Source: Sorex araneus
Lineage: Eukaryota; Chordata; Mammalia; Eulipotyphla; Soricidae
Length of the DNA: 64,000 nucleotides
Direction of reading: 5' to 3'
Assembly: GCF_027595985.1 (NCBI RefSeq)
Contig: NC_073307.1
Location: forward strand, 45,052,594 to 45,116,593
Part shown: positions 46,234 to 57,818 of the stretch, one piece after another
How the letters are laid out: every line of letters starts with the position of its first letter
How positions within the stretch are numbered: the first letter of the stretch is position 1
The notes under the pieces: model-generated
Databases searched by the model: none
Seen by the model: the letters and a program-made list of their open reading frames with translations, nothing else
Told to the model about the DNA's origin: nothing
Translations under genes and position numbers: made by a program

Positions 46234-46361
46234 TGGTAAATTCTTTACAACCAAATTTATTTCAACTAACAAACAAGATCCTCAATAAAATAGATGTTTT
46301 ACCAAAAACGTCAAAGAAATGATAAATGAAGAAAAAAAACATAATGAAAATGTAACAAGTA

Positions 46362-46452
46362 GCTTTGCTTTTGTTTTGTTTTGTGTTTGGGCCACAACTG
46401 TAAGTGCACGGGGCTTCCTCCTGGCTTTGCACTCCGGGATCTTTTCTGGCTG
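46362..46452 (-). mobile_element. SOR-A SINE, 3' fragment
   Basis: ttttgtgtttgggccacaactgtaagtgc...cctggctttgcactccgggatc. The tRNA-like head is missing. Confidence 0.65.
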
Positions 46453-46775
46453 GCTTACATTTAGAGGACATTTATGTTATTAAACTTCGCATTTTCCTAT
46501 TTAAAAAAATGCTTCTGGCCTACTATAGTTAAAGGACATGCATAGTCAAAGTCATGGCAAAATAGTTGTAAAATAGTAGCACGCAATGTGCCTGAAATGG
46601 CCATTTCTCCAGACTGAATGATTATAAAACTCTCTCTCACAGTTACTATTTTGACACGCTCAGAATAGCTTATAGGTCCTGGGTTTCTCCAGGCTCAGAC
46701 CCCATACTGTCTCCTGGGCTCTAAATCCCGGTTGCTTAGCAGCCACGCCACACAGGCACCACGCCCCGTCCTCAC

Positions 46776-46979
46776 CTGATGCGCCTGCTGTAAGAGCTCC
46801 ATTCTTTCCTGCAGAATCTGGCAGTCATACTCCCTGCTCTTCCTCAGCATCTGCCGCCGCAACTTTTCTACTGCTGTTCGAAGCTCCTCTTGCTGTTTTT
46901 CACTTAGCAATTCACCAAACTTGATAACAGTTTCTTGCTGCAGAGCATTGTACAGGGTAGCTTCTAGTTCCTGGATTCT
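46776..46979 (-). CDS. JAKMIP2: JAKMIP2 coding exon, 68 aa
   Basis: The longest coding exon here: 68 residues from RIQELEATLYNALQQE through KFGELLSEKQQEEL to MELLQQAHQ. Acceptor ...atttgccag, donor CAG|gtgagg, phase 0 at both ends. It is uninterrupted coiled coil. The ETVIKFGELLSEKQQEELR block is JAKMIP2-like and, as I recall, diverges in JAKMIP1. The open frame reads on past both splice sites by chance, so the exon must be bounded by the splice signals rather than by its stops. Preceding intron 3,199 nt, with a SOR-B/module X composite and an LTR. Confidence 0.95.
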
Positions 46980-47810
46980 CTGGCAAATAGAGGTAGAAAA
47001 GTCCAACTTTTGGAATTTGGCATTTCTGGGTAGAGTCTGAACGTACACACATGGGAAGAGGGGAAAGGATAAGCTATTTCAGTCAGACAGGATCACGAGC
47101 AGTAAAATGAACTGTATACAGCTCATCCAGCCTGATGATCCTTTCGGTATTCTTTTTTATAAATTTCAGTAAAGGCCACTCAATCAATAGTTTTACTTCT
47201 CTGATAAAGAATTTCTTTCTAGGAATCTTGTCGTTTTTCACTGTTCATTTTCAGAAAGTTCTTTGTTAAATATATTCTTCTCTTCTCAGATGTAACTGAG
47301 AATAACTTTATTCTTTCCCATTTGACAGCACTTCAAATATTTAATGACATCTATCAAGGGGACCATAATTAAACAAATAAGTATTTGAAAAGTGCTTTAT
47401 GTTTGAGTAACATACTTGAAATTAGAGATATACTGCATGCACAATGTGCCACTTCTGTTCCACCCTGCACACCTCTGTACTTGGAGATGCCTTTGTACTA
47501 CAAGGTGTTCCTTTTTTTTTAACCTTTTCCCCTAAAAATAAAAAAATTGGGAAATAAATATCTAAGGGTGTCCTAGAACCTTTGGATTTTTTGTATATTT
47601 CATGATTTACAGTTGTTTCAGCTACAGTAGAAGATTGTAGTTGTGTCTTCTGTTTTAAATAATCTACTCCTTCTTGTATCCTTTTTTTTTTTTTCAAATC
47701 ATGTTTCAGACACAATTGCCCAAATTTTTACTAGAGGTGAGTGGAGGTGCCAGGTGAGGGATGATTTTATAGCTCTTGTCCTGTATACTAAGCAGATCTT
47801 GTCTTTGATT

Positions 47811-47995
47811 TTATTATTTATGTATTTATTTATTTTTTGTGGGTCACTCCTAGGTATCTGCAGGGCTTACTTCTGACTCAGTGATTAAGGCTTCACTCTT
47901 GTGGGGCTCAGGGATTCCTATGTGGTGCTGGGGATCAAACGAGGATTTGCTGCATGCAAGGCAAGTGTCTTAACACCATGTATTATCTCTCAAGA
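47811..47995 (-). mobile_element. SOR-A SINE, diverged
   Basis: tttttgtgggtcactcctaggtatctgcagg to ccatgtattatctctc. gcagatcttgtcttt on each side (about 47792 and 47996) is the TSD. Confidence 0.9.
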
Positions 47996-48452
47996 GCAGA
48001 TCTTGTCTTTTAAAAGTTAAATGCAGTTTATGTGTCATGGGCAGATAAATATATCTAGTCTTCTGTGAAGTAGAGGAGGAAAACTTAAAGGATAGGAAGG
48101 GGGAGAATAATTCTCTTCTTTGCTTTCTAATCATCCCCACTCTAATTCTCTTTTTTTCAAGCTCATAATATTATTCATTTTGAGTTAACACCAATTTATC
48201 TTCATAAGAAGTAGGGGATAAGTGCTTTGCTCATCTTTCAAAATCAGTTTAATCTGCCTTTAGGAAAGTATTATTAAAACCCTGCTAATGTCAATTGATC
48301 TGTCTACATTTCAGTTTTCTACACTTTGCATACTTGCTTCATAGTTACTTCTCTACAGACTAGCATCTTGTGCTTCTTGTTCTGAAGGGTCCCTTCTGAC
48401 TCTAGTGAATTAATGGCTTCCAGGTTTACTAGGGTAACATAAGGCTGGCAAT

Positions 48453-48610
48453 TTTTCTTTTATTTGGGGGGTGAGTTGGGCCAAACTCCGCTATGCTCAG
48501 GGCTTACTCTTGGCTCTGTGCTCAAGGATTACTTCTGGAATTGCTGGGTAAACAATATGTAGTTAGCTAGGTATAAGACAAGCACCTTAACTCCTGTACT
48601 ATCTCTCCAG
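48453..48610 (-). mobile_element. SOR-A SINE, diverged
   Basis: gagttgggccaaactccgctatgctcagg to ctgtactatctctccagg. Confidence 0.85.
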
Positions 48611-48649
48611 GCATAAGACTTGCAATTTTTGCTTCTATTTTAAGCTTAT

Positions 48650-48752
48650 TCTCTCTCTCTCTCTCTCGCTCGCTCTCTCTCTCTTTCTCTCTCTTCCTCT
48701 CTCTCTCTCCCTCTCCCTCTCTCTCTCTCTTCCTCTTCCTCTCTCTCTCCAT
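48650..48752 (+). repeat. (TC)n microsatellite
   Basis: About 100 bp CT repeat with CG and TTCC interruptions. Confidence 0.95.
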
Positions 48753-48982
48753 TATCAAGAATTCATTTAATTATCCAAGAGGAATGAATATGGACATATG
48801 AAAAGAAATACAAGATGTATCCAGTCTTAGGAAATATGCATTATGAATTTGGTATGATCAGATGTGCTACTCTTCTCCATAATCTATGGGAGAGGGAAAG
48901 GCACATTCCAAAGATGGTGGTAAAGACCCACAGTGTCAAGACCCAGACCAAAATAGTTATTTCACTCTAGTAGCCTTCATCT

Positions 48983-49327
48983 TCTGACTATAAAACCAAG
49001 CTCCCGGAAGCATGCAGCCGCAAAGCGGCCGCGAGCCGTCTTATAATGTAGTTCTCCCTCTGGGAGAACCTGGCAAGCTACTGAAAGTTTCCTGCCCACA
49101 TGGGAGAGCCTGGCAAGTTCCCCGTGGTGTACTCATATGCCAAAACTAGTAACAATGATGGGTCTCATTCCTCTGACCCTACAAGAGCCTCCAATGCGGC
49201 ATCATTGGAAAGGACGAGTAAAGAGAGGCTTCTAAAATCTTAGGGCTAGGACAAATGGAGACATTACTGAGACCGCTCGAGAAATTCGACGATCAACAGG
49301 ATGATGATGATGATGATGATGATGAGT
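48983..49327 (+). mobile_element. Composite, 5'-truncated: end of module X + SOR-B-type 3' half
   Basis: Begins in the last ~30 bp of module X (actataaaaccaagctcccgg), carries a CpG-rich junction (ccgcaaagcggccgcgagccg), then ttctccctctgggagaacctgg...gaccgctcgagaaattcgac, and ends in (GAT)n of about 10 units. Short TSD cttcatct at 48975-48982 and 49328-49335. Confidence 0.82.
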
Positions 49328-49654
49328 CTTCATCTCCTCATCTGTACTACAGAAATTTAGTATTAATTCCTCATAAGCTTGTTGTGAGAAAGAAGTGAAT
49401 TAAAATATACATAACAATCATTAGATACCTTCTACTGTTAGATAAGTCTCTTAGATAAACAACCGAATTCAGTTTAACAAAATTTCTTAGTGTATACTCC
49501 TACTTAAACTTCTAATATTGTTTTCAATGACACACATTTGAGTATTAAAGCAAAATATATTTATTTATTAAATATAATATTATTAATACAGCAACAAGTG
49601 AGGGAACTATTTAGTCTAAAATTAGAACTGAAACAATTCACTAACAGAGCTGCA

Positions 49655-50136
49655 TGTTGTGATCTACTCACGTCAATGGATGGCATGTTGCATACAATTA
49701 TAATGCCACACTATACAGTTGTGAAGCATGGTGACAGGTGCCAGAACAGGTGTGTCCCTGCAGAGTGACCCAGTAGGGAGTGTCTGGGCACATTTCACAA
49801 GCACCAGGTATGCTGCCTTGAGTCTCACCCAATCCGCCAAGAATTGTCACCTACGCTTAGCCAATCATTCCTAACTGCAGCATCTAGCCCTAATTGGAAC
49901 TGGGTCAGGGCAAAGTGGAGTTGGAAACGTGACAGGTCAGTGATGCTAAACTTTATGTGATTGGACCATCCTCTTACGCAGAGACCATGTGTATATTTGG
50001 CATGTGTGTATTTGGCAATAAAGTGAAGAGCCACTGGCTATCTCCCAAAGTGGTTTCTCTGCGAACCCATCATCCTTTGCCCCACATCAGCCTGGACCCG
50101 GTGGGCACGTTGGGGAAAAACTGTTCCCCAACCTAC
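49655..50136 (+). mobile_element. Solo LTR-like element, antisense to JAKMIP2
   Basis: Non-SINE, non-L1 block with an AATAAAG signal (gcaataaagtgaagagcc, about 50017), a downstream U5-like part ending ttccccaacctaca, and an upstream U3-like part. Edges are estimated from TGT...ACA and no TSD was confirmed. It stops about 40 nt from the exon at 50179-50256. Confidence 0.5.
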
Positions 50137-50178
50137 AGTGTAAACACTCTCGGAACCTTGTCCGTTTGATGTACCTAC

Positions 50179-50256
50179 CATATATGCTTGATCGAGAGCC
50201 TGTTTTCTGTAGTCTAGTTCTTCTTCCAGGTAGCCTTTTATTTTGCAGAACTGCTC
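50179..50256 (-). CDS. JAKMIP2: JAKMIP2 coding exon, 26 aa
   Basis: Encodes EQFCKIKGYLEEELDYRKQA then LDQAYM (26 residues). Acceptor ...cattttatag, donor ATG|gtaggt, phase 0. GYLEEELDYRKQALDQAY is shared by all JAKMIP paralogues. An LTR-like element ends only about 40 nt downstream of the donor, so the intron's first conserved bases are squeezed between exon and retroelement. Preceding intron 1,047 nt, largely an old antisense L1. Confidence 0.93.
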
Positions 50257-50574
50257 CTATAAAATGGACCATATTGGTAAAATAAGCCTAATTAACTAGA
50301 AAGTGATACACAGGATTATCTTATCACCAATTCTACCACTTTCATAAGATAGATTTATTCTGTCAGGGAAACAGTTCAACTGAAAGTTTCACACAGGGCT
50401 TGTGTAAAACAGTGGGAAAAAAGCATAGAAGATAAAATGAGATATACTAGGACTATTCTAGGCAGCCTATATAAGTGCAGTCAAGCAGTAGTTGTCCTTT
50501 TATGACTTATTGCTCATCATAACGTCCTCAAGGTTCAGTGATTTTTTTTTAAGCATGTGTCAGAATTGTCTGCT

Positions 50575-50965
50575 TTTTTTCAAGGTAAAAATAATATTTT
50601 ATTGGCACATATATTATTTTGTTTGCCCATGAATCTGCTGGTAGACACTTGAGTGGCTTCTGTATTTAAATGCTGAACTCAATTCTTTTTGAATTATACA
50701 AGAAATAAACTAACACTTCTTGGAGACTTTGTTTTCTATTGTCTAAAATATATACCCAGAATTTGAAAATATTGGATCATTTTGGTAAATTTATCTTGCC
50801 TTTTTATCCTGATAAGCCACCTCATCATTTTAACAGTTGTGCACCAGTTTGCATTCCAGTCAACCATCCATAAGGATTCAAATTTCTCTATATCCTTATC
50901 AAACTTGTTATTTCCTGTCTATTTGGTAATAGCCATTCTAATGAATGCAAATTAATGTGGGATTC
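50575..50965 (-). mobile_element. Old L1, antisense
   Basis: Reversed ORF2-end text: gcaccagtttgcattccag, ctctatatccttatcaaac, tggtaatagccattctaatg. Confidence 0.75.
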
Positions 50966-51303
50966 TAAAAATCACTCACATCCCCCATTTCCATAGTTTT
51001 TTTCCCCTATAACTTAATAAGGGTAATTTGTTTCTTAGAATCAGAAAAGAAACACCTAACTCCAACTTTAGGATGGGAAATACTGTCCAGATAAAATGCG
51101 ATATTTATTTTGCTTTTCTAGAGACTATAACTTGCTTGAAATTATTGGGTACTTCTGGGGAATCTTGTTCCATGGCCTGTACACAATATAATGGAAGGAT
51201 TATAAAATTTCATCAGTGCCAAACAAAACTGGTACAGGGCAGTCATTTTCCATCTGTCTTATCAGTTTATATTATTTTAATGATTCTGCATATTTGTACT
51301 CAC

Positions 51304-51372
51304 CATATCACTTTCCAGTTCGATCATTTTCTGGTGCAAGGCAGCCTCTGCTCCTTCAATTTGCTGGATCCA
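51304..51372 (-). CDS. JAKMIP2: JAKMIP2 coding exon, 23 aa
   Basis: Encodes WIQQIEGAEAALHQKM then IELESDM (23 residues). Acceptor ...ttatttttag, donor ATG|gtgagt, phase 0. The coiled coil resumes here. The residue after QKM is Ile, whereas I recall Met in the human protein, a conservative change. Preceding intron 4,525 nt, containing an old antisense L1 (53200-54000) and several MIR relics. Confidence 0.92.
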
Positions 51373-51559
51373 CTAAAAATAAAAGAAGAATAAAAGTATT
51401 TGTCATGATTACTTGTTAGGATATATGCCTAGCTATTTGCTCTATTGCATAGTCTCTTGCCCTCATATTTAAGGAAGCAGACAGAAAAGTGAAGTTAACA
51501 TTTGATATCGTTTATCATTTCGTTCAGAAGTTAGATTTTAGTTTGTATTTTCCTCCCCT

Positions 51560-51740
51560 AGTCTTCTTATTCAGTCGACAAATGCATTCATTGACATCCA
51601 TCATGAATCAAACCATGTGCTGGGTACTTAAAGCTATAATGGTGAATTAAGACAAACTTTTTAACTTTTCATGGTAGATTCTATAAGAGACATTCTTAGG
51701 AAAGAATGTTACCCTGGAAACTGAAAATCAAGTCAGAGAT
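51560..51740 (+). mobile_element. Ancient interspersed repeat relic
   Basis: tcgacaaatgcattcattgacatcc...catgtgctgggtacttaaagc recalls the 'attgagcacctactatgtgcc' mammalian repeat, decayed. Confidence 0.4.
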
Positions 51741-52129
51741 CATTAGGCAAAAATTAAGAGCAAGTTCCAAAAAGAAATCCAATTCTCTATCTTTGGAATA
51801 TAATTATTAAAAAAGACCAGGTGAAACTGGAGAAAAGGCATTTTTTTCCTTATTAAATCATAGCTAAGTGGTAAATAATAATTTTTGACATTTGAAAGTA
51901 TGTAATATAATTTATTTCTCCTTACACTCAGAATATATTTTTTATATGGAATTGATGTCAGCTTTGATCAGCACTCTCAATCAATTTAAACTTTTAATGC
52001 TATAGTTTGAACCTACCTCATATAGTTAATAGAATAAATTAGAATCAATTTCCACCAAGTTAAACATCAGTCTGGTAAGGTTGTAACTGGCATAATAAGT
52101 GAATTGCGGGTTGTGAAAGCAGATAACTT

Positions 52130-52300
52130 TGGTTCTAGTCACATTCTATTTTCTATTTTATCTTTTCTTTACATAGGTTACCTAATTTCTTTAAAATGGG
52201 ATTTTCTTACCTGTAAAATGGGATTATTATTAATGTGAAGATTAAAGGTTATGATATACATGAGGCATGGTCTATAATATAATACTCAATAAATCATAAT
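52130..52300 (-). mobile_element. MIR SINE relic
   Basis: ttacctgtaaaatgggattatt...gtgaagattaaagg...actcaataaatc is the reversed MIR pattern. Confidence 0.85.
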
Positions 52301-52595
52301 TTTGTTTAACATTTATTTTTAAATGGTTTATTTTTAAATGCTCATACTACTAAACATATACTCCACCATCAGATTTTTACAATTTATCTATGATAAATTA
52401 TGTGGACAATATTTTGTACATTACATATCCACAAAGGGGCACCATGTCCAATTGTGCATTGGCTATTAAGAAGTTGGGCAAGAAAAGAGTACACGAAACT
52501 GAAGAGGTACTAAGTGTTCAGCTCTTTTATATCACTTTCCTTCCCCCTTGAAACAGATTTCAATCTGTTTTTTTTTTTCAAAAAAAAAAGACATG

Positions 52596-52762
52596 TTTTC
52601 TTTTTGTTGTTGTTGTTATTTTTGTTCCTTTTGTTCTGGGCCACAATTTGAAGTGCTCAGTGCTTACTCTTGGCTCTGTGTTCAGGGATTACTCTTGATG
52701 ATGCTGGGATCAGTCACATTTCAGGGCAAATACCTTACGCACTATACTATTTCTTCAGTCCC
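52596..52762 (-). mobile_element. SOR-A SINE, diverged
   Basis: ctgggccacaatttgaagtgctcagtgc to cactatactatttcttcagtccc. Followed by a (TA)n/(GAAA)n microsatellite to 52925. Confidence 0.85.
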
Positions 52763-52925
52763 TATATGTATACGTACAGCTGTATATATATGTGTATATA
52801 TATACATACATATATGTATATATGTACAGCTGTATATATATATGTATATACATACATATATGCATATGTATGTATATATAGAGAGAGAAAAAGAGAAAGA
52901 AAGAGAAAAAGAGAGAAAGAGAAAA
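52763..52925 (+). repeat. (TATG/TA)n then (GAAA)n microsatellite
   Basis: Alternating tatatgtatacatac blocks, with two gtacagctgtatatata repeats, then about 45 bp of GAAA/GAGA. Confidence 0.9.
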
Positions 52926-53021
52926 TAGCCTTTGCATATGATTTAGCTTTTAATTTATCCTTTTTCTTGCTGCCTATACATCCTTGAGGAAAAAAATTCT
53001 CCTTTAAATCATAAATAATAT

Positions 53022-53180
53022 TTTATTTGGATTTGTTTAGTTTGGGGGCCATACTTGGCTATACTCCTGGTTCTGCACTCAGGGATTAGTTCCAGCAGGC
53101 TCAGGGGACCATATGGGGAACTGGGCATCGAACCAGGTTGATTGCATGCAAAGCAGGTGCCTTTTATCTACTGTATGTTC
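53022..53180 (-). mobile_element. SOR-A SINE, diverged
   Basis: tttgggggccatacttggctatactcctgg to tatctactgtatgttcctg. Confidence 0.8.
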
Positions 53181-53199
53181 CTGTAAATCATGCTTTGTT

Positions 53200-54000
53200 T
53201 TTAAAATATTTATTTAAGGAGCTGTGATTTATAAAAAATTATTGATAGTTGAGTTTTAGGCATTTAGTATTTCAACCCCAATCCTGACACCGGTGTCAGC
53301 TTCCCTGCATCAGTGTTCCCATGCTCCATCCCTCCCCTTCCTCATTATTGCCTGTCACCTCACATTCATTATAAACTTCAGTGGTTAGAGCTTAGATATG
53401 TTTTCAGTATTGTGGAGTCTGTGTTTTGGATACATGGCTATACCACTCTCCCACATTACTGGTAGAACTAAGGCCCCAGCCCCTGTTCTTCCAGAACTTC
53501 CCTTTCTCATCTTCTTCTTTCCTCAGCCCTGATTTATCTCCTTTTCTCCTTTTCCTTTTCTTGCTGTAGTCTGGGGTCAAGGGTGATCTAGGAACCCCCT
53601 ATTTATTACATTTCATTTCTTGGTGCAATTATTCTATATAGATAGATAAGTGAGATCATCCTGTGTTTGCCTTTCTTCTTCTGGGTTACTTCACTCAAAA
53701 TGTAATCTTCCAGTTTAGACCAGGTTGCAGTAAATTGCATGATTTATCAATGCTTGCAGGTACATAGTAAGTATTCCATTGTGTATACAAGCTACATCTT
53801 CATAATTCATTCATCTATTGTTAGACATCTATGAGTCCATATTTTAGTTATTGAAATAAGAGCAGCAATGAATAGGACCAAATGTAGCAATGAATAATGT
53901 GTATATATATCCTTTTGAAAGAATGTGTTTTTATCCTGGGTGTAGATGCTCAAAAGTGGAATTGTCGGACCATATGGCAACTCAAAATAATGTTTTAAAA
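53200..54000 (-). mobile_element. Old L1 3' region, antisense
   Basis: From the reversed 3' UTR (tgatttataaaaaattatt...catcagtgttcccatgc) to ORF2-end text (ttacttcactcaaaatgtaatcttccag; aagtggaattgtcggaccatatgg). Confidence 0.85.
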
Positions 54001-54049
54001 GCACTGTGAATTAAATAGGTTAGTCATAGACTTCAGATAGATTTATGTG

Positions 54050-54790
54050 TTTTCTCCTTTTCACTTCCATGATGCAAAACTAGTTAGTGAATATCCCTGC
54101 CTTAGTTTTCTCATCTGTGAAAGTGAAAGGACAGGATGGAAATAGGATGGCTGGAAGGGACAATAAGATAAAGCATTCACAGTAGTAAGTGTAGTAAAGC
54201 CCGAACTATTTCACATAAGGTCATGCTATTATTTGAATGCTATGTCACATGTTGGAAACATAGTAGACTGTTATTCAAATCACTAGTCTCAGAACATTCA
54301 AGTTTGACATTTAGAATTATGTGGAGGAAGAAATGTTTATTTCTGATTCCCAAAGGAAGGCTTTGATCTATGAATTACAAAGATCTGCCAAAGGGTAGAT
54401 GCACAGACCATGAGTCCCTTTAGGGACAGGTTTGTCTTATTTATCTCATTCCTCACTTTATACCACAGCCAAGCTGTGTTTCACTACCAGTTTCGAATGG
54501 AGATAAATAGAGGTTGGTGTCAACTGCAACTCTAACAGATAAGCTTCTACATGCACTGTAAAGTATTTCCTGTTTTTAATTGGATGCTTGAAAGGAAGTT
54601 TGGTGCCCAGATTAAGATCATTGACCCTGCGTACATGTGAATCTTGGCTTCATTTTTTCAGTTGTGTCTCTGCTCTGTGCTTCAGATTCCTCATGTGTGA
54701 AATGTGCATGTACAGGTACCAACACATTGGCATTTATCTATAGTGCTTAGCAGGAGAAGTGCGATGCAAGTGTTAAATGAACTTAATCCT
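54050..54790 (-). mobile_element. Two MIR-like relics
   Basis: Reversed MIR patterns at about 54090-54220 (ccttagttttctcatctgtg) and about 54600-54780 (ctctgtgcttcagattcctcatgtgtg...atagtgcttagcag). Confidence 0.6.
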
Positions 54791-55897
54791 AAATACAAGT
54801 TACATCACTCCTACGTAGGGTATGGAAGGTATGGAAGAGTTTCTTTTATCTATTGAAGAAGTATGAAGCAACCAAGCCTTTCTTTCATTCCTTCTTTATG
54901 GCCCTAAAATGCAAGTCCTTTATCCATAATCACCAAGTCATTTTTGTACCTTGCAAAATTAATTATTAATTCCTTTTGTATTTGGATAGCCACTTTATCT
55001 TAAAACTTCCCCAGTTGTCAGCTAAATATCCTTTTCCCACACTTCAGGTTTGCCAGACTCGTGATCCAAAAGGAGGACTGTCCTTAAGTGCTCTTTGATT
55101 TCATAGTAGCCTTTACCACTGTACCTCCTATTGTTTTTCCTTATGTTTTTGCTTTGAGTAACATAACTGGGTTATCTGACCTATACTATTTCCTCACTTA
55201 ACACTGCAGAAAGTTGACTGCTTACCCGTGGTTTCTTTTCTTAGAAAGCCTCTTATACATTTGGGGATTATGAAAGCATCTCAAGAAGCACACTGTTCTC
55301 ATTTTATTCAACTATGAACACATGGCTTTTATGTCTATCTCTATACTCATGACACCCTGAATATAACTAATCATATAACTCTTCCTTCTCTCTTTGCCAT
55401 TTAATAGGTTTAGACACCAGGGGGCCAGAGTACATGAACACTCCCATATCAAGCTTTGCAGTGCGTCCCTCCAGGTTACAGGGTAAGCTGGAAACAATAT
55501 GTGTTATGTATATAACTCCCCCACCATTTCTCTGACCCCATGATTTCTGTTTTTAATAACATTTTCAATTTTGAAGAATTATATTATAGTGTTATATAGG
55601 ATTATATGTTATATAGATCATATAGACATATAATTATATTGATATATTTTATATAATTATATTTTTCTAGTTTAAAAGATTCGTAAAAGAAGAATTATCT
55701 ACCCATCCCAAATCAGTGTATAGATTTTCTTTACACATTCTCATTCTCGCTGTTTTTTTTTTCATCACCCTTAAAAATAAAATATTTATTAGGTATTTAG
55801 GGATGCAAATTAAGTGTGAAGGGAATGAATCTTAAACCCGACCCTGCTTATCAGGGGTTAGATGACACTACGGTGGTTTGAATGTTCAAATTATTAC

Positions 55898-55963
55898 CTT
55901 TTCTGCCAGGGACAGCACAGTACTAGCCTGAATTATGGCCACTTGTTCTTCATTCCTTAAATT
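55898..55963 (-). CDS. JAKMIP2: JAKMIP2 coding exon, 22 aa
   Basis: Encodes NLRNEEQVAIIQASTVLSLA then EK (22 residues). Strong acceptor (a run of T then cttttacag), donor AAG|gtaata, phase 0. Preceding intron 1,801 nt. From memory, the IIQASTVLSLAEKW reading differs from JAKMIP1 (IIQAGTVLALCEKW-like), again favouring JAKMIP2. The SOR-A SINE at 56018-56203 lies about 55 nt upstream of the acceptor side. Confidence 0.92.
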
Positions 55964-56017
55964 CTGTAAAAGAAAAAAAAAAGAAAAAAAGCTGAAGACA
56001 CTTTGGAAAATATTTGT

Positions 56018-56203
56018 TTTATCTTTATTTATTTGGTTTGGGACCTCGCCAACTGTGCTCAGGGCTTACTCCTGGCTCTGAACTCAGGGATCACTCTTGG
56101 CAGTGTTTGGGGGACCTTATGGGGGGACAAGGATTGAGTCCAGGTTAGCTGTGTGCAAGGCAAGTGTCTTATCTGCTGTACTATCTATCTCTTCAACCCC
56201 AGA
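56018..56203 (-). mobile_element. SOR-A SINE, diverged
   Basis: tttgggacctcgccaactgtgctcagggc to ctgtactatctatctcttcaacccc. gaaaatattt on each side is the likely TSD. Confidence 0.9.
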
Positions 56204-56395
56204 AAATATTTTCTGCCTGACACAGATTACTGCCCGTGCACACAGGAAACCTTCACAAAATGTTCTTATGAGTAGTAATTCTGTTTTTCCTCTCTGGTGA
56301 ACAATACAGTGCTGTGTAAAGAACCCCAGTGTCCTGCACATGGCATGTGCTCAGCCTGATGACTAAATAATTTTTCAAGGATTCACCCCAAATTT

Positions 56396-56605
56396 GTGGG
56401 TAGGACATTTGCCTTGTACGCAGCAGACCTGGGTTCAATTCCTCCGCCCCTCTCAGAGAGCCCGGCAGGCTGAGTATCCCGCCTGCACGGCAGAGCCTGG
56501 CATATTCGATATGCCAAAAACAGTAACAACAATCCTCACAATGGAGATGTTACTGGTGCCCACTTGAGCAAATTGATGAGCAATGGGATGACAGTGACAG
56601 TGATA
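56396..56605 (+). mobile_element. SOR-B SINE, head partly lost
   Basis: gtgggtaggacatttgccttg, B box gggttcaattcc, then ctcagagagcccggcagg...ttgatgagcaatgggatgacag and a GACAGT tail. The A-box part is missing. Confidence 0.9.
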
Positions 56606-56624
56606 GAAATATGATTTTCTAATA

Positions 56625-56800
56625 TCATTACTTATTAATTAATTATTAATTAATCATAGTGTTACCACTGAATTTATAGATAAATATATAGTTTTCATAT
56701 TTATATATTAATTAATTAATGTATATAAATTAATTATTAATCAATTATATTGTTACTACTGAATTTATATATATAAATATATAGTTTTTGTATAAGGATA
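56625..56800. repeat. AT-rich low-complexity DNA
   Basis: Two diverged copies of a TTAATTAATTATTAAT...TATAAATATATAGTTTT unit about 100 bp apart (56635-56700 and 56715-56790). Confidence 0.7.
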
Positions 56801-56885
56801 TATTAATAAAAGTCACAGATTTAGAAAAGCAGAAACCAAAATAAAGTAAAAAATAATCAATTAGCATCGTTTTATGTGACTTATT

Positions 56886-57072
56886 TTTTTAAATTTTTAA
56901 ATTTTTTTGCTTTTTGGGTCACACCCAGCGATGCGCAGGGGTTACTCCTGGCTCCGCCCTCAGGAATCACTCCTGGCGGTGCTCAGGGGACCATATGGAA
57001 TGCTGGAAATCAAACCCAGGTCAGCCACGTGCAAGGCAAACGCCCTACCCACTGTGCTATCACTCTAGTCCC
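56886..57072 (-). mobile_element. SOR-A SINE, young copy with TSD
   Basis: Reverse copy with gggtcacacccagcgatgcgc. TSD atgtgacttatt at 56874-56885 and 57073-57084. Confidence 0.97.
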
Positions 57073-57235
57073 ATGTGACTTATTTGATTATTTGCTTTTT
57101 TCAATTTCTCTTAAGTGAAAAAAAAAAAAGGTGTGACTCCTATAGACTACATGTATCACAATGAATGTTCCTGTCACTGAATTTATATCCCTTGATCCTA
57201 CTTGGAGAATAAAAGAAATTACAGTCTCCTTGTCC

Positions 57236-57394
57236 GTTTTTGTTCACACCCAGCAATCTCAGGGCCTACTCCTGGCTCTGCACTGAAGGACTGTAGAGAG
57301 GAACCTGGGGTATTAGGTATCCTACTGGGCATCAAACCCAGGCTGACTGCTTGCAGGGAAATCACCTTACTAGACATATTATCTCTCCAGCTTC
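57236..57394 (-). mobile_element. SOR-A SINE, diverged
   Basis: tttttgttcacacccagcaatctcagggc to catattatctctccagcttcc. It has a rearranged centre (ctgtagagaggaacctggggta). Confidence 0.85.
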
Positions 57395-57764
57395 CATTTT
57401 TACGGGAGTAGCCCTACTACCTAATAGCACTGGAGACTGCATGACTGATTTCCTGCCAGATGCCTCGAGCAACAGTCAAAAGGCAATTAGCTTTAATCAC
57501 TGCAGACTTGGACGACATTTACATCTCAAACCTGCCCATAAAAAGCACTTTACAAGTTCCCATTTCTGCCACTAGCTTTTTCCAGAGAGCCTTATAAACC
57601 TTTACCAACCAAGTTATTCTGATAAAACAGTCAATTCTCAACAGGGAGCTACATCTTTATATGAAGATGGTTTCTCACTTGCTATTATGCACATGATGTA
57701 TTGGCAAGTATTTTTTTTAAATTAAAATTTGCATCATCACTACATCAAATCGATTCATACTTAC

Positions 57765-57818
57765 CCCATTATCACCCAAGATATCAAGCTGTTTTATGAG
57801 ATCCGGAATATTTACATC
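57765..57818 (-). CDS. JAKMIP2: JAKMIP2 coding exon, 18 aa
   Basis: A 54-nt micro-exon encoding DVNIPDLIKQLDILGDNG. Acceptor ...tattttgcag, donor GGG|gtaagt, phase 0. The preceding intron is 2,409 nt. Together with the previous and next exons it forms the non-coiled linker of the C-terminal half (…KEGVK|DVNIPD…GDNG|NLRNEEQ…), the most conserved stretch among JAKMIP paralogues. It is too short to appear as an open frame, and was found by reading the minus strand between matching splice sites. Confidence 0.93.

Noticed and set aside
46695-47048. 117-codon open frame as a single-exon gene
   Set aside because: Only 46776-46979 is coding (a JAKMIP2 exon bounded by splice sites); the flanking codons are intronic.
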